Assembly: GCA_037349105.1 (NCBI GenBank)
Contig: JAYJMM010000041.1
Coordinates: 4,092,001 to 4,156,000, forward strand
DNA: 64,000 bases
Reading direction: 5' to 3'
Origin: Limnomonas spitsbergensis
Lineage: Eukaryota; Chlorophyta; Chlorophyceae; Chlamydomonadales
The translations under genes were made by a program, and so were the position numbers. This document shows positions 42,328 to 54,665 of this stretch, piece after piece (the first letter of the stretch is position 1; each line of letters begins with the position of its first letter). Below the pieces are notes generated by a model. That model worked only from the letters and a program-made list of their open reading frames with translations. It was not told the origin of the DNA and did not search any database.

Positions 42328-45300
42328 ATGATAATTGGAATACTGCGGGTGGGAATACTGCCAACAACGTCCAAGCAGCTCCTTCTCCTCCTGTTGTCTT
42401 CGTATTGCTTGTTTGGCCTCGTGGCGACCGCCGGCGTTTCAGCAGGTAGGTCATTCATTCAGGATGCTATAAAAGAGCGGCCAAACCCAATGCAATAGTT
42501 AAGTCCTGAATTCCTGCCTAATTTAAAAGCTAACATTTCTGAATTATTGCCTAATTTAAACTCAGCATACGGTATATACCGGTATACAGTACGGTAACAA
42601 ACTCAGTATATACCGTATATAGTACGGTGATGAACTCAAAGTCGTTTCCCTCTCCTCATTATGTGAGCCCTACTTACTAGGGGAGGGGTCCTCATTCACT
42701 GTCACAGTTTGTACCGCCACACACTCACTCCTGCTGTCACACGGTCGTCACACATCACTGATGTGACATCAGTCACTGACTTCCACTTTATTTTATTTGA
42801 ACTAAACATATCCACCTTTGCGCCTCCGCCCTTTGTTTGCCCTCCGATTGTTGCTAAGAGGCCGCCAATTCCTTCTTTCCCTTTGTTTGATTGGTTCCTC
42901 CCAAGCTCCGCATTCACCTGCCATCTCACCAGGGGACCATTACGATCACTCCATAAACTGCCCAGTCCCCACGCCTCCCTCGCCGACTGAATCCCGCTCA
43001 ACCCTCTTCTCCTTAGTTTACTGCCTCCCAATTGTGCACATGCCTTCACCCTGTCTGCCCTGTCCTGACCTGACCTGGCCTGACACCCTGATCAGCCTCC
43101 CGCCCGACATACCTGCTACCCACATGCCCAAACCCTGCTGCCTCCCTGAAATTTTGCTACTCTCTCCCACTCCAGCATCTTCCCTCATTGCGAATTTCTG
43201 ACATTTTGTAGCATCCCGTGCGCCAAATCTGTGTTACACATACGAGCCTCATGAGTCAACTTGCTTCATCTGTGACCATGGATCGACAGAGGCCGGCTGT
43301 CTGCATCATCGGGCGCGGCGGAACACATATCGCTGTGCGCGCCCAAATGCCTTCAACCTTAGCAGCTGGGTTGCGGACATGGAGGGCACGCAAGGGCTCC
43401 AAAGCTTTGAAGCCGCGCTTACAGGCGGCTTAGGTGACACCAGCAGCTGCCCCATCGTCGCCTCAGGGAATTTCTCTGTGGCCCCATGCCCACCGGGCCT
43501 GCACCATCATGCACCCTCGGGACATGAAGCCCGTTTGGATTTGCCGCCCACAGATAGTAACTGCCACCATCACTGCTCTAACATCTCTGACATGCTCCAT
43601 GGGTCTTTCACCCAAAATCGGTCTGGTACCGGCGATGGCTGGCCTCTCGACCACATCTGGCAAACGCACAGCGGGTGCTCCGCGATGAGCCGGCGGCCCC
43701 GCGAGGCAGTGCCTTATCTTCATGCCAGTGGAGTCACGCGAATCATCTTCGTAGGGGACAGCCTACTGCGGCAGGTCAGGAATTGAAGGGTCCCTCCCAT
43801 ACAGGTTATATGCTGCCTTAAGTAATACCAACCCTGATAGATGATATTCACATGTATTTCTCTCCCCCCAAAGGTCAAAGATCTCATGCCCCAAACCTTG
43901 TATGCACATTGTGTCTTGTTGCATGGGAAGCCCTCCCCCCCTAAGTTGTGACACACAAGCAACTTAGTTAGACCAGGATTATAATGGCATGATACCACCA
44001 CAGTACTGTTGGATTTAAAAATAATCATACCATCTGCATTTCATTCTGCCAAATGCCAGACATTTAGCCGCTTCGTGTCTATGGCAAGGCAGCTTAACAG
44101 CCACATAGATGCTTGGACGTGGAATGATGCGCGCTATCGACTATGGAGCCACCGTGACCTCCACGAGCTAGGTGGCGAAGGCTGCTCAAAGGCTGAACGG
44201 GAGGAGTGGTTCACAGACTTACTCCACCCCGTGCGCCGCCACAAAGTCGCATTGCGTCTGGGCGGAAGCCACGGCTTTTCCAAGAGGTGGGGTTGCATAC
44301 CCTTCCAGCACACTGCTGGCACCATTTCGATGCCTCACTGCACCTTCCATGCACCCTACCCACGACACAGTATGTGACCCCCCTATACCTGTCATCATGT
44401 CTCTTGAACCAAGCCCACACATTGACCACACTTAGCCACACTTCTTGTGCCACAATTAGCCCCCACTCTCAGCCGCCTGCCGGTGTGCCTGTTTTCCACA
44501 TAGCTTGTTGACATTCATCGTGTGCCAGTGTCTGGTGTATACGTCTTTCTTGCTCTGCTTAAAAGAAGAAAAATGCTGCCAATTTTCAATCCTGCCTTGT
44601 TGCCATTGTACTTGTCTCCTCAATCCTCATTCCCCAGGTGCTTGCTAGAAACTGATGCATGTTTGGTCGCTCATCTTTCTTTTTGTCAGGTGGGATGGCG
44701 CAGCGCCAGGATAGCGTGCCCCTGAGGGCGAGGAACCGCTCTTGGACGTGTTATATTTCTGGATGAACGATCTTGAGGGGCAGGACCATTTCTGGACTGC
44801 CATCTCCGCCATGGTTGAGGAGCAGGGCAGCAACTTCGCGCGCACCATCTTTGTCACCGGTGTGTGGGCCTGGTACCGTAATCAGCCGGACGGCCTTCTC
44901 TCAGATGTCAACCTGCCCAAGCTCAACAGGGTCCTGGAAGGCTTAGGCAGACTGCATGTGCATGAAGCTGCAGTCCCTCGAGTCTACGTGTTCAACATGC
45001 ACTTGGCAGGCCCAAGGGAAGACATCAGGTTGGTGATTTTGCCTGAATTCGCCTGGTTTCGCCTGATGCGGGGTCTTCTTCCTTCATTCACATGTGGGGC
45101 ATTCTGAATTTGCATGGCATGTAACCTGAAATCACACAACACCCGAACATCATTGCGTCCTCCTACCTCGTAGGAACTACAACGAATATATATCCAACTG
45201 GACTCGGCAAGCGGGGAAGCACGTTGTGCATGTCGACTACAATGCTATTTCGAGTGCCAAACCTTTCCGTCCGGCGTTTGCTGATTGGATACACCCATCA

Positions 45301-45438
45301 TGCGAAATGGACAGTGACAGCATGGGCCCATGCATCAAGCTGAACGAGCATGGCGGCTGCACAGACTCTTTGAGCACTGTGGCAATTGCGGCCGTACTAA
45401 ACGACTTTTGCAACCCGCACATGGCGGTGCGGCTGTGA
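42328..45438 (+). pseudogene. PC-esterase-like (SGNH/TBL-type) gene, unit 1, TAG in exon 4
   Basis: Five exons join in frame: 42328-42445, 43212-43774, 44060-44373, 44690-45028 and 45174-45438 (1,599 nt, 533 codons with stop). Exon 1 encodes a hydrophobic anchor (KQLLLLLLSSYCLFGLVATA) and may extend upstream to an acceptor at 42263. Exon 2 has a Cys-rich region and the motif RIIFVGDSLLRQ (GDS about residue 222). Exon 4 has LLDVLYFWMNDLEG and TIFVTGVWAWYRNQ. Exon 5 carries the DxxH motif as ADWIHPS (about residues 482-485) and ends NPHMAVRL. GDS plus DxxH are the active-site blocks of the PC-esterase/TBL/CAS1 group, whose members acetylate or de-acetylate wall glycans in the Golgi. A TAG (44712-44714) replaces the Glu codon seen in unit 3, cutting the product at about residue 339. 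The exon 3 donor (AT/GTGACC) is chosen for phase. Confidence 0.7.
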
Positions 45439-45551
45439 TCAAAATTAAATTGTGTGCAAATGACATGCATCCGGGCTTGAGGCACCAACTCACCAGGGGA
45501 TGGGGTCTCCAACTCCCTTAGGGCCGCATCCTCCAAAACCCCTTTTTCTCA

Positions 45552-45671
45552 GGGGCGCGAAAGTCTCCACCATGGCCGGCAACGTTACGAAAAGGCGAAG
45601 TTCCTAATGAATGTAGTAATTATTCATGTTTTGTGTAGCGTTGCCGGCCATGGTGGAGACTTTTGCGCCCC
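45552..45671. mobile_element. Hairpin (MITE-like) downstream of esterase, unit 1
   Basis: Two 36-bp arms (45552-45587 and 45636-45671, 34 of 36 complementary, core GTCTCCACCATGGCCGGCAA) flank a 48-base AT-rich loop. The size and perfect arms suit a miniature foldback element. The position 0.1 kb after the stop codon would also suit a transcript-end structure. No target duplication is evident. Confidence 0.6.
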
Positions 45672-46084
45672 CGGGACTGATGCGTTGATTCCGTATTGTC
45701 CCGGGCTTAAAAATCGGCCTGGTGAGTCGCGAGGTGTGTTTAAAATACGATACATAAGTGTATGTAAATATAATCATTCGTGGCACGGCAAGACTCTGAG
45801 AAACTTGTTGCAGCAACATAACATGTTGTCCATGCAGCTGACTCAAGGTTGAGGGAACAACTCACTAGGAGAACCACTGTCCGTTGACCATGTAAATAAA
45901 TCAACTGTTGATATCAGCCTATCGCACCAAAATCATGCCTGCCAGGAAAATGCTGACGGCCATGTAAGCTAGGGTCCAACAGCAAAAGAGGATGTCAAGA
46001 TAACAGACAACATCGCATACAGTCTCGAGACACCTCAAGTGGCCGGCAAGAGGCATCAGAGGATTTGTGTGCAGTCATAAAATT

Positions 46085-46570
46085 CCTAGCTAGGGGCATC
46101 TGTAACTCTGTTCATAACTTCCAGGGGATGTGCAATTCAAGCAAAACAGGCCTCATTGCTCAGCAGCTCTAGGGTGGAGGATTTCTGGACAGAGGGTGGC
46201 CTGGCTGGTATGTCCTACCAGTTGCTCCATACTTGCAGCAGCCCAATAATTTTTGTGCAGTCGCAATAGTCATAGCTGGGGGCATCTGTATCTCTGTTCA
46301 TAATCGCCAGGAGATGTGTAATTCAAGCAAAACAGGCCCCATTGCTCAGCAGCCCTAGGGTGGAGGATTTCTGGATTGAGGGTGGCCTGGCTGGTATGTT
46401 CTACCAGTTGCTCCATACTTGCAGCAGCCCAATAATTTTTGTGCAGACGCAATAGGCATAGCTGGGGGCATCTGTAACTCTGTTCATAATCGCCAGGGGA
46501 TGTGTCATTCAAGCAAAGCAGGCCTGAGTGCTCAGCAGCCCTAGGGTGGAGGATTTCTGGATTGAGGGTG
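46085..46570. repeat. 186-bp repeat, three copies, unit 1
   Basis: A motif starting CTGGGGGCATCTGTAACTCT recurs at about 46090, 46276 and 46461. Each copy contains GGTGGAGGATTTCTGGA and CAGTTGCTCCATACTTGCAG. The third copy is partial. Minus-strand frames through it are open for about 80 codons but only mirror the repeat. Confidence 0.9.
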
Positions 46571-48003
46571 AGTAGGATGGAACGTTTTGTGGCACATCAC
46601 CTAATTTTGATCATGCATTTCAACCTCCTTCATGTGTTCCAAGGGATATGCTCAAATGAACACGAGATTTTGTCTGCCTGTTGATGATGGGCAAGACTAG
46701 GTAACCAACAGTCAGATGGAGGAGAGGCCACCTATGTCAACAGTCAGATGGAGGAGAGGCTACCCATCTAAACAGTACGTCCCAGCAACCTATAGTTGGA
46801 CTCAGCATCTCACAACAACAGAAGTTAACAAGTTCACATTGGGACTTCAATTGCTCTGGCACCCATGTACACAGGTGGTAGCACGGGCACATGGGGCGAT
46901 GTACGGGTGCACAGTTGAAGCCATGCAAGCTGCTTACCAATGTTTGCCTGTCACCTAAATCACACCACACGATATCTTGTACCCATGACTTTTCCCGTCT
47001 TCCCGCTTGATACAGCCATCAACACACAAGCCGATGACCTGATCCCCCAGGTGTTGGTTGCGACAGTACGTCTTACGGCTCTCATTTCCTATCAATTGGA
47101 ACTTAACTGAAAGGAAATTGACAATATATCGGGAAGAGGACGCGAGCACGCGGAACAGACTCTCCCTACCCAGACCAGACCTGACCAGGCGCGTCGTGAC
47201 CCACACCCAACCTGCGCACCGTCGACCTGGGCCTTTCATTTTTTATTACAATGGGATTGGCTGCTCTGCTCAGCTCAATTTTTTCCTTGACTGCGACTGC
47301 ACCTGCACCGTACAGGGCGGGTCAGATGTATCGACACGTTTTAGGGGTACTGAGGTTTGACCCGCCGTCCCAACCTAGTTCACACTAGCAGTACCAACTG
47401 CAATTTGAAGTAATCTCTCTAGGAACTGCCTTGATCGACCTGGTGTGTTGCTACATCGTCACGTGCTGTAATCAGCTTGCCATACACGGTTTATTGAGGT
47501 CTGTTGGGGTATCATGTGAATCCGAATGGCAGTTGGATGCCAAAAACTGTCCCGTTGGGTACCAAACTTGCGGCGGCTGAGCCTGAAAAGTGGCAAAACC
47601 CGATTAAGGTAGAACCTGAGGTGGGTGTAGGTGGGGCATAGACGGAGGCATTGCTACCTTCCCTGGGTCATTTGGCCAATCCAACATGCAGATATGGCCT
47701 TCCATGTGGCCCACATCAGGGCTGTCTTTGATATATTGGAATTCACTCCATACCTGTCTGATTGCTATGATGTCTGGTGATTCAGAGAGCCTGAGAGTAG
47801 CTCATTAAGACTGCCACCCAATTTTTGCATCATTCCTCACTCCAGAGGCTGCAAATTTGGGGCAAAGGTGGCTTGTCAGGAAGCCATGCCCCTTGCCCCA
47901 TGCAGCCCCTCAGCCATGCAAGCTCCCATATCACTGCCACTGAGTTCCAGAATGCCTGAAGTCAGGTATCCACTCCTTATTCACACATCTTGATTTTCAT
48001 GTC
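46571..48003. other. Distal spacer of unit 1
   Basis: This includes a 34-bp doublet with GTCAGATGGAGGAGAGGC (46711-46770), the empty LTR target (46722-46725), and the stretch whose inverted copy lies at 4448-6264. Frames of 94-100 codons on both strands (46955-47239, 47058-47360) are present in all copies but show no family and no splice logic. Confidence 0.5.
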
Positions 48004-48776
48004 CTTTATTCCAGCCCCCCTTCTTATCTGAGCTGAACCAGCCAGATCTGCCGAGGACTGGTTTTGCGAGAGGACGGAAAAAACAGCACTGGTGGTTTCA
48101 GAGCCACAACCCTAGGCTTAACATCAGGTAATACTTCAGCTATGGAGGCCAGCACTGCAATATAACATCCTCAAAAAATTAGAGGCAGGCCCCTCAGCAT
48201 GGCCAAGTTATCTCAAAACATAAATGTATTGGAGTTGGTGATTCTGTCAAGTGGACTCCTTAAGCCCATTGTGTTTGCGTTTGATTATCTCAAGGGACAG
48301 TTGGTGCCTACCAGTATTAGTGCACTACTAGCAATCAGGTTAGAGCACAGTCAATGTGTAACTGATATCAAGTCATGACCTAACCTCCTTGCACTGCTGG
48401 GCCTGTCCTCGTTTTTACGATACATATGACCCGCCCAGTACGACGTGGGCGAAGAGTGGCAGGCGCGCTGGCGGAAGCGTACGACGGGCCTGCCGCCCAG
48501 CGCTCCGCCAGCGACTCCGCGGCAAGTGTACACCCAAGTGGGACTTACTTACAGCCCAGCTGCTCACCTCAATCTCCAATGGAAACACGGCCTTAACGTG
48601 ACGCTTGACTCCCTGTCGCATTGCTGTCAGCCGGTTGAGAAATGAGTTGTGGCAGCTCAGCAGCAGGTCTAAAGCCAAGGTGAATACTTGAATATTGGAA
48701 CACCTTCCTTGCTTGGTCGCGCGTACTGGAATATTTGCACTGTGCGGTGATCAGCATATATTTTTGCCCTTCACAG

Positions 48777-49990
48777 GGGCCTTCGGTCACCCCTTCTGGG
48801 GCGGCGACTGAGAGAGAGGCGTTGACGCATGTTCAAGTCAAGAGCCTGTCGGCTGCTGCTGCTGGGGATACGGTGAGATTGGGAATACTTTTGTTTATCG
48901 AGCCCAAGGGGAAAGAGAAGGGAAGGGGATACCGGTAGGGAGGGAGGAGGGGAAGTGCAGAGAGAAATACAGTACCGTAAACGAAAGTTCGTGGCTTTCG
49001 AGGAATGCACCAGCCATAACTAGGTGACGAGATTGATGATGTGTGTAAATGAGTATCACATGACGAAACGTGCTTCTTGCTTCTTGCTGTTGCTGATGCA
49101 GGTCCACTCCAACATGGGGGGTGGGACCTCTTCCCCAGCACCAGCCTCCCCCCAGCCCACACGACGCCGCGGCCCCGTGGCCCCTTCTCCACACGCCCAT
49201 GGGACCCAAGGCCAGGTGGGGGTGCTAGTGGAAGGTGGGGGCTGATAGGGGGGCTGAGAGTGCCGTGGGGCCATGAACAACAACGTAATGCGCACGAGAA
49301 CCCACAACCTGGTGCCCCAGCCCTTGCACTCTAGCCTATCTAGTGCCCCCCCGATACACTCACACCTTGTGCCCCTCCACTCTCGCTCTTGCACCTGGTC
49401 GCCCCCCGTCATGGATGCCATCCGTCCACCTGGTCGCTCCCCGCTCTTACGTTGTGTCTCTTCACCTGCCAGTGCGCCTTCTGCAGGTGCTGCAGCATAC
49501 GACGACTAAGGCGATTCCTTGCGCCCTCCCCCACCTGCCTACCTGCAGGCGCCGCAACCCATCGTGTCCCGAGGAGCATTGCAGGACGCTGTGGAGGAGG
49601 GAGTTGCGGCAGTCGAAGCGTTGGCGATGCATGACCTCAAAGATTTTGTGGCAGACCCGGTGAGGATTGAGCCCTTGGGCGGGATCTGGAGGGCATGCCT
49701 GGCGCTTGTTCTGAGAGGTGGCCCGTTCCCGTACTGGTTCCGGGTGAAGGATTAGGGCCCTCCTGAACCCTGACTGGTTGTCCTGGTGTGCTTAAGTGAT
49801 TTTGGTTTTTGTTGCTGTCGCTGCAGGATGTTGAGGAGGATGAAAGTGGGGACAAGTACGTGTGCGGCAGCCATGTGGATGAGGTGAGAGGCTGTGGGCG
49901 AAGCGGACTAGCTAGGATGTCACACCCCGGCTGCAGGAGAGCAGGTGTGCACCAATCGGGCCTCGACCGTCTAAAAGCTCTGCTCTATAA
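48777..49990 (+). CDS. Small multi-exon gene of unknown function, unit 2
   Basis: The exons at 48777-48872, 49102-49215, 49549-49659, 49827-49883 and 49937-49990 repeat those of unit 1. The only coding change noticed is Gly to Arg in the last exon (CCTCGA for CCTGGA). Splice sites are intact. Confidence 0.5.
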
Positions 49991-50005
49991 TACCAGTAGT
50001 CCCCT

Positions 50006-50200
50006 CTGAGCGCCCATTGCCTTCTGAGCGCCCATTACCTCTTGAGCGCCCATTGCCCTTTGAGCGCCCAATACCTCTGAGCGCCCATTAGCCTCTGAGC
50101 GGCCATTACTTCTTGAGCGCCCTCTGAGCGTCCATTGCCCTTTCAGCGTCCATTGCCCTTTGAGCGCCCATGGCCTCTGAGCGCCCATGGCCCTTTGAGG
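50006..50200. repeat. TGAGCGCCCATTGCC minisatellite, unit 2
   Basis: Same copy number as in unit 1, no length change. Confidence 0.85.
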
Positions 50201-50422
50201 GTGCAAAGATGCTTGCTGCTTGTAGTGTGTGCTGGTCCAGGAAATGTCTCACTGCATCCCATTCACTTTTATCTCCGACCACTAAACCCTAAATACAAAC
50301 CTACTCAGCACACATAAGGTACATGAGTGATCTATCTCTCTGCTTTCCCTTCCATGCAGCCAATCGCTGGTAATCGCCGTCAATCAAGCACAACACCTGA
50401 CAGTATCTGTACTGACAGCATC

Positions 50423-53400
50423 ATGATAATTGGAATACTGCGGGTGGGAATACTGCCAACAACGTCCAAGCAGCTCCTTCTCCTCCTGTTGTCTTCGTAT
50501 TGCTTGTTTGGCCTCGTGGCGACCGCCGGCGTTTCAGCAGGTAGGTCATTCATTCAGGATGCTATAAAAGAGCGGCCAAACCCAATGCAATAGTTAAGTC
50601 CTGAATTCCTGCCTAATTTAAAAGCTAACATTTCTGAATTATTGCCTAATTTAAACTCAGCATACGGTATATACCGGTATACAGTACGGTAACAAACTCA
50701 GTATATACCGTATATAGTACGGTGATGAACTCAAAGTCGTTTCCCTCTCCTCATTATGTGAGCCCTACTTACTAGGGGAGGGGTCCTCATTCACTGTCAC
50801 AGTTTGTACCGCCACACACTCACTCCTGCTGTCACACGGTCGTCACACATCACTGATGTGACATCAGTCACTGACTTCCACTTTATTTTATTTGAACTAA
50901 ACATATCCACCTTTGCGCCTCCGCCCTTTGTTTGCCCTCCGATTGTTGCTAAGAGGCCGCCAATTCCTTCTTTCCCTTTGTTTGATTGGTTCCTCCCAAG
51001 CTCCGCATTCACCTGCCATCTCACCAGGGGACCATTACGATCATTCCATAAACTGCCCAGTCCCCACGCCTCCCTCGCCGACTGAATCCCGCTCAACCCT
51101 CTTCTCCTTAGTTTACTGCCTCCCAATTGTGCACATGCCTTCACCCTGTCTGCCCTGTCCTGACCTGACCTGGCCTGACACCCTGATCAGCCTCCCGCCC
51201 GACATACCTGCTACCCACATGCCCAAACCCTGCTGCCTCCCTGAAATTTTGCTACTCTCTCCCACTCCAGCATCTTCCCTCATTGCGAATTTCTGACATT
51301 TTGTAGCATCCCGTGCGCCAAATCTGTGTTACACATACGAGCCTCATGAGTCAACTTGCTTCATCTGTGACCATGGATCGACAGAGGCCGGCTGTCTGCA
51401 TCATCGGGCGCGGCGGAACACATATCGCTGTGCGCGCCCAAATGCCTTCAACCTTAGCAGCTGGGTTGCGGACATGGAGGGCACGCAAGGGCTCCAAAGC
51501 TTTGAAGCCGCGCTTACAGGCGGCTTAGGTGACACCAGCAGCTGCCCCATCGTCGCCTCAGGGAATTTCTCTGTGGCCCCATGCCCACCGGGCCTGCACC
51601 ATCATGCACCCTCGGGACATGAAGCCCGTTTGGATTTGCCGCCCACAGATAGTAACTGCCACCATCACTGCTCTAACATCTCTGACATGCTCCATGGGTC
51701 TTTCACCCAAGATCGGTCTGGTACCGGCGATGGCTGGCCTCTCGACCACATCTGGCAAACGCACAGCGGGTGCTCCGCGATGAGCCGGCGGCCCCGCGAG
51801 GCAGTGCCTTATCTTCATGCCAGTGGAGTCACGCGAATCATCTTCGTAGGGGACAGCCTACTGCGGCAGGTCAGGAATTGAAGGGTCCCTCCCATACAGG
51901 TTATATGCTGCCTTAAGTAATACCAACCCTGATAGATGATATTCACATGTATTTCTCTCCCCCCAAAGGTCAAAGATCTCATGCCCCAAACCTTGTATGC
52001 ACATTGTGTCTTGTTGCATGGGAAGCCCTCCCCCCCTAAGTTGTGACACACAAGCAACTTAGTTAGACCAGGATTATAATGGCATGATACCACCACAGTA
52101 CTGTTGGATTTAAAAATAATCATATCATCTGCATTTCATTCTGCCAAATGCCAGACATTTAGCCGCTTCGTGTCTATGGCAAGGCAGCTTAACAGCCACA
52201 TAGATGCTTGGACGTGGAATGATGCGCGCTATCGACTATGGAGCCACCGTGACCTCCACGAGCTAGGTGGCGAAGGCTGCTCAAAGGCTGAACGGGAGGA
52301 GTGGTTCACAGACTTACTCCACCCCGTGCGCCGCCACAAAGTCGCATTGCGTCTGGGCGGAAGCCACGGCTTTTCCAAGAGGTGGGGTTGCATACCCTTC
52401 CAGCACACTGCTGGCACCATTTCGATGCCTCACTGCACCTTCCATGCACCCTACCCACGACACAGTATGTGACCCCCCTATACCTGTCATCATGTCTCTT
52501 GAACCAAGCCCACACATTGACCACACTTAGCCACACTTCTTGTGCCACAATTAGCCCCCACTCTCAGCCGCCTGCCGGTGTGCCTGTTTTCCACATAGCT
52601 TGTTGACATTCATCGTGTGCCAGTGTCTGGTGTATACGTCTTTCTTGCTCTGCTTAAAAGAAGAAAAATGCTGCCAATTTTCAATCCTGCCTTGTTGCCA
52701 TTGTACTTGTCTCCTCAATCCTCATTCCCCAGGTGCTTGCTAGAAACTGATGCATGTTTGGTCGCTCATCTTTCTTTTTGTCAGGTGGGATGGCGCAGCG
52801 CCAGGATAGCGTGCCCCTGAGGGCGAGGAACCGCTCTTGGACGTGTTATATTTCTGGATGAACGATCTTGAGGGGCAGGACCATTTCTGGACTGCCATCT
52901 CCGCCATGGTTGAGGAGCAGGGCAGCAACTTCGCGCGCACCATCTTTGTCACCGGTGTGTGGGCCTGGTACCGTAATCAGCCGGACGGCCTTCTCTCAGA
53001 TGTCAACCTGCCCAAGCTCAACAGGGTCCTGGAAGGCTTAGGCAGACTGCATGTGCATGAAGCTGCAGTCCCTCGAGTCTACGTGTTCAACATGCACTTG
53101 GCAGGCCCAAGGGAAGACATCAGGTTGGTGATTTTGCCTGAATTCGCCTGGTTTCGCCTGATGCGGGGTCTTCTTCCTTCATTCACATGTGGGGCATTCT
53201 GAATTTGCATGGCATGTAACCTGAAATCACACAACACCCGAACATCATTGCGTCCTCCTACCTCGTAGGAACTACAACGAATATATATCCAACTGGACTC
53301 GGCAAGCGGGGAAGCACGTTGTGCATGTCGACTACAATGCTATTTCGAGTGCCAAACCTTTCCGTCCGGCGTTTTGTGACGGGGTACACCCATCATGCGA

Positions 53401-53533
53401 AATGGACAGTGACAGCATGGGCCCATGCATCAAGCTGAACGAGCATGGCGGCTGCACAGACTCTTTGAGCACTGTGGCAATTGCGGCCGTACTAAACGAC
53501 TTTTGCAACCCGCACATGGCGGTGCGGCTGTGA
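50423..53533 (+). pseudogene. PC-esterase-like gene, unit 2, TAG in exon 4
   Basis: The exons at 50423-50540, 51307-51869, 52155-52468, 52785-53123 and 53269-53533 follow unit 1. The same TAG is present at 52807-52809, so the nonsense change is older than the unit 1/2 split or was shared by conversion. The DxxH block is CDGVHPS, not ADWIHPS as in unit 1. Exon 2 has Asp for Asn (TQDRSG). Confidence 0.7.
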
Positions 53534-53646
53534 TCAAAATTAAATTGTGTGCAAATGACATGCATCCGGGCTTGAGGCACCAACTCACCAGGGGATGGGG
53601 TCTCCAACTCCCTTAGGGCCGCATCCTCCAAAACCCCTTTTTCTCA

Positions 53647-53766
53647 GGGGCGCGAAAGTCTCCACCATGGCCGGCAACGTTACGAAAAGGCGAAGTTCCT
53701 AATGAATGTAGTAATTATTCATGTTTTGTGTAGCGTTGCCGGCCATGGTGGAGACTTTTGCGCCCC
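53647..53766. mobile_element. Hairpin (MITE-like), unit 2
   Basis: Same 36-bp arms and loop as in unit 1, with no visible change. Confidence 0.6.
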
Positions 53767-54179
53767 CGGGACTGATGCGTTGATTCCGTATTGTCCCGGG
53801 CTTAAAAATCGGCCTGGTGAGTCGCGAGGTGTGTTTAAAATACGATACATAAGTGTATGTAAATATAATCATTCGTGGCACGGCAAGACTCTGAGAAACT
53901 TGTTGCAGCAACATAACATGTTGTCCATGCAGCTGACTCAAGGTTGAGGGAACAACTCACTAGGAGAACCACTGTCCGTTGACCATGTAAATAAATCAAC
54001 TGTTGATATCAGCCTATCGCACCAAAATCATGCCTGCCAGGAAAATGCTGACGGCCATGTAAGCTAGGGTCCAACAGCAAAAGAGGATGTCAAGATAACA
54101 GACAACATCGCATACAGTCTCGAGACACCTCAAGTGGCCGGCAAGAGGCATCAGAGGATTTGTGTGCAGTCATAAAATT

Positions 54180-54665
54180 CCTAGCTAGGGGCATCTGTAA
54201 CTCTGTTCATAACTTCCAGGGGATGTGCAATTCAAGCAAAACAGGCCTCATTGCTCAGCAGCTCTAGGGTGGAGGATTTCTGGACAGAGGGTGGCCTGGC
54301 TGGTATGTCCTACCAGTTGCTCCATACTTGCAGCAGCCCAATAATTTTTGTGCAGTCGCAATAGTCATAGCTGGGGGCATCTGTATCTCTGTTCATAATC
54401 GCCAGGAGATGTGTAATTCAAGCAAAACAGGCCCCATTGCTCAGCAGCCCTAGGGTGGAGGATTTCTGGATTGAGGGTGGCCTGGCTGGTATGTTCTACC
54501 AGTTGCTCCATACTTGCAGCAGCCCAATAATTTTTGTGCAGACGCAATAGGCATAGCTGGGGGCATCTGTAACTCTGTTCATAATCGCCAGGGGATGTGT
54601 CATTCAAGCAAAGCAGGCCTGAGTGCTCAGCAGCCCTAGGGTGGAGGATTTCTGGATTGAGGGTG
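54180..54665. repeat. 186-bp repeat, three copies, unit 2
   Basis: Copy number and variants as in unit 1. Confidence 0.9.

Larger units (their letters stand above)
39909..48003 (+). repeat. 8.1-kb tandem unit 1
   Basis: This is the first of three head-to-tail units with an 8,095-bp period, starting TTTATTCCAGCCCCCC. It contains a small five-exon gene, the PC-esterase-like gene, a hairpin element, a 186-bp repeat (three copies) and about 1.8 kb of distal spacer. Unit 1 differs from unit 2 at only scattered bases, for example the cluster at 45280-45289. Confidence 0.95.

Noticed and set aside
46955..47360. 94- and 100-codon ORFs on both strands of the unit spacer
   Set aside because: They overlap each other on opposite strands, change length with a single T indel between units, and show no splice sites or family features.
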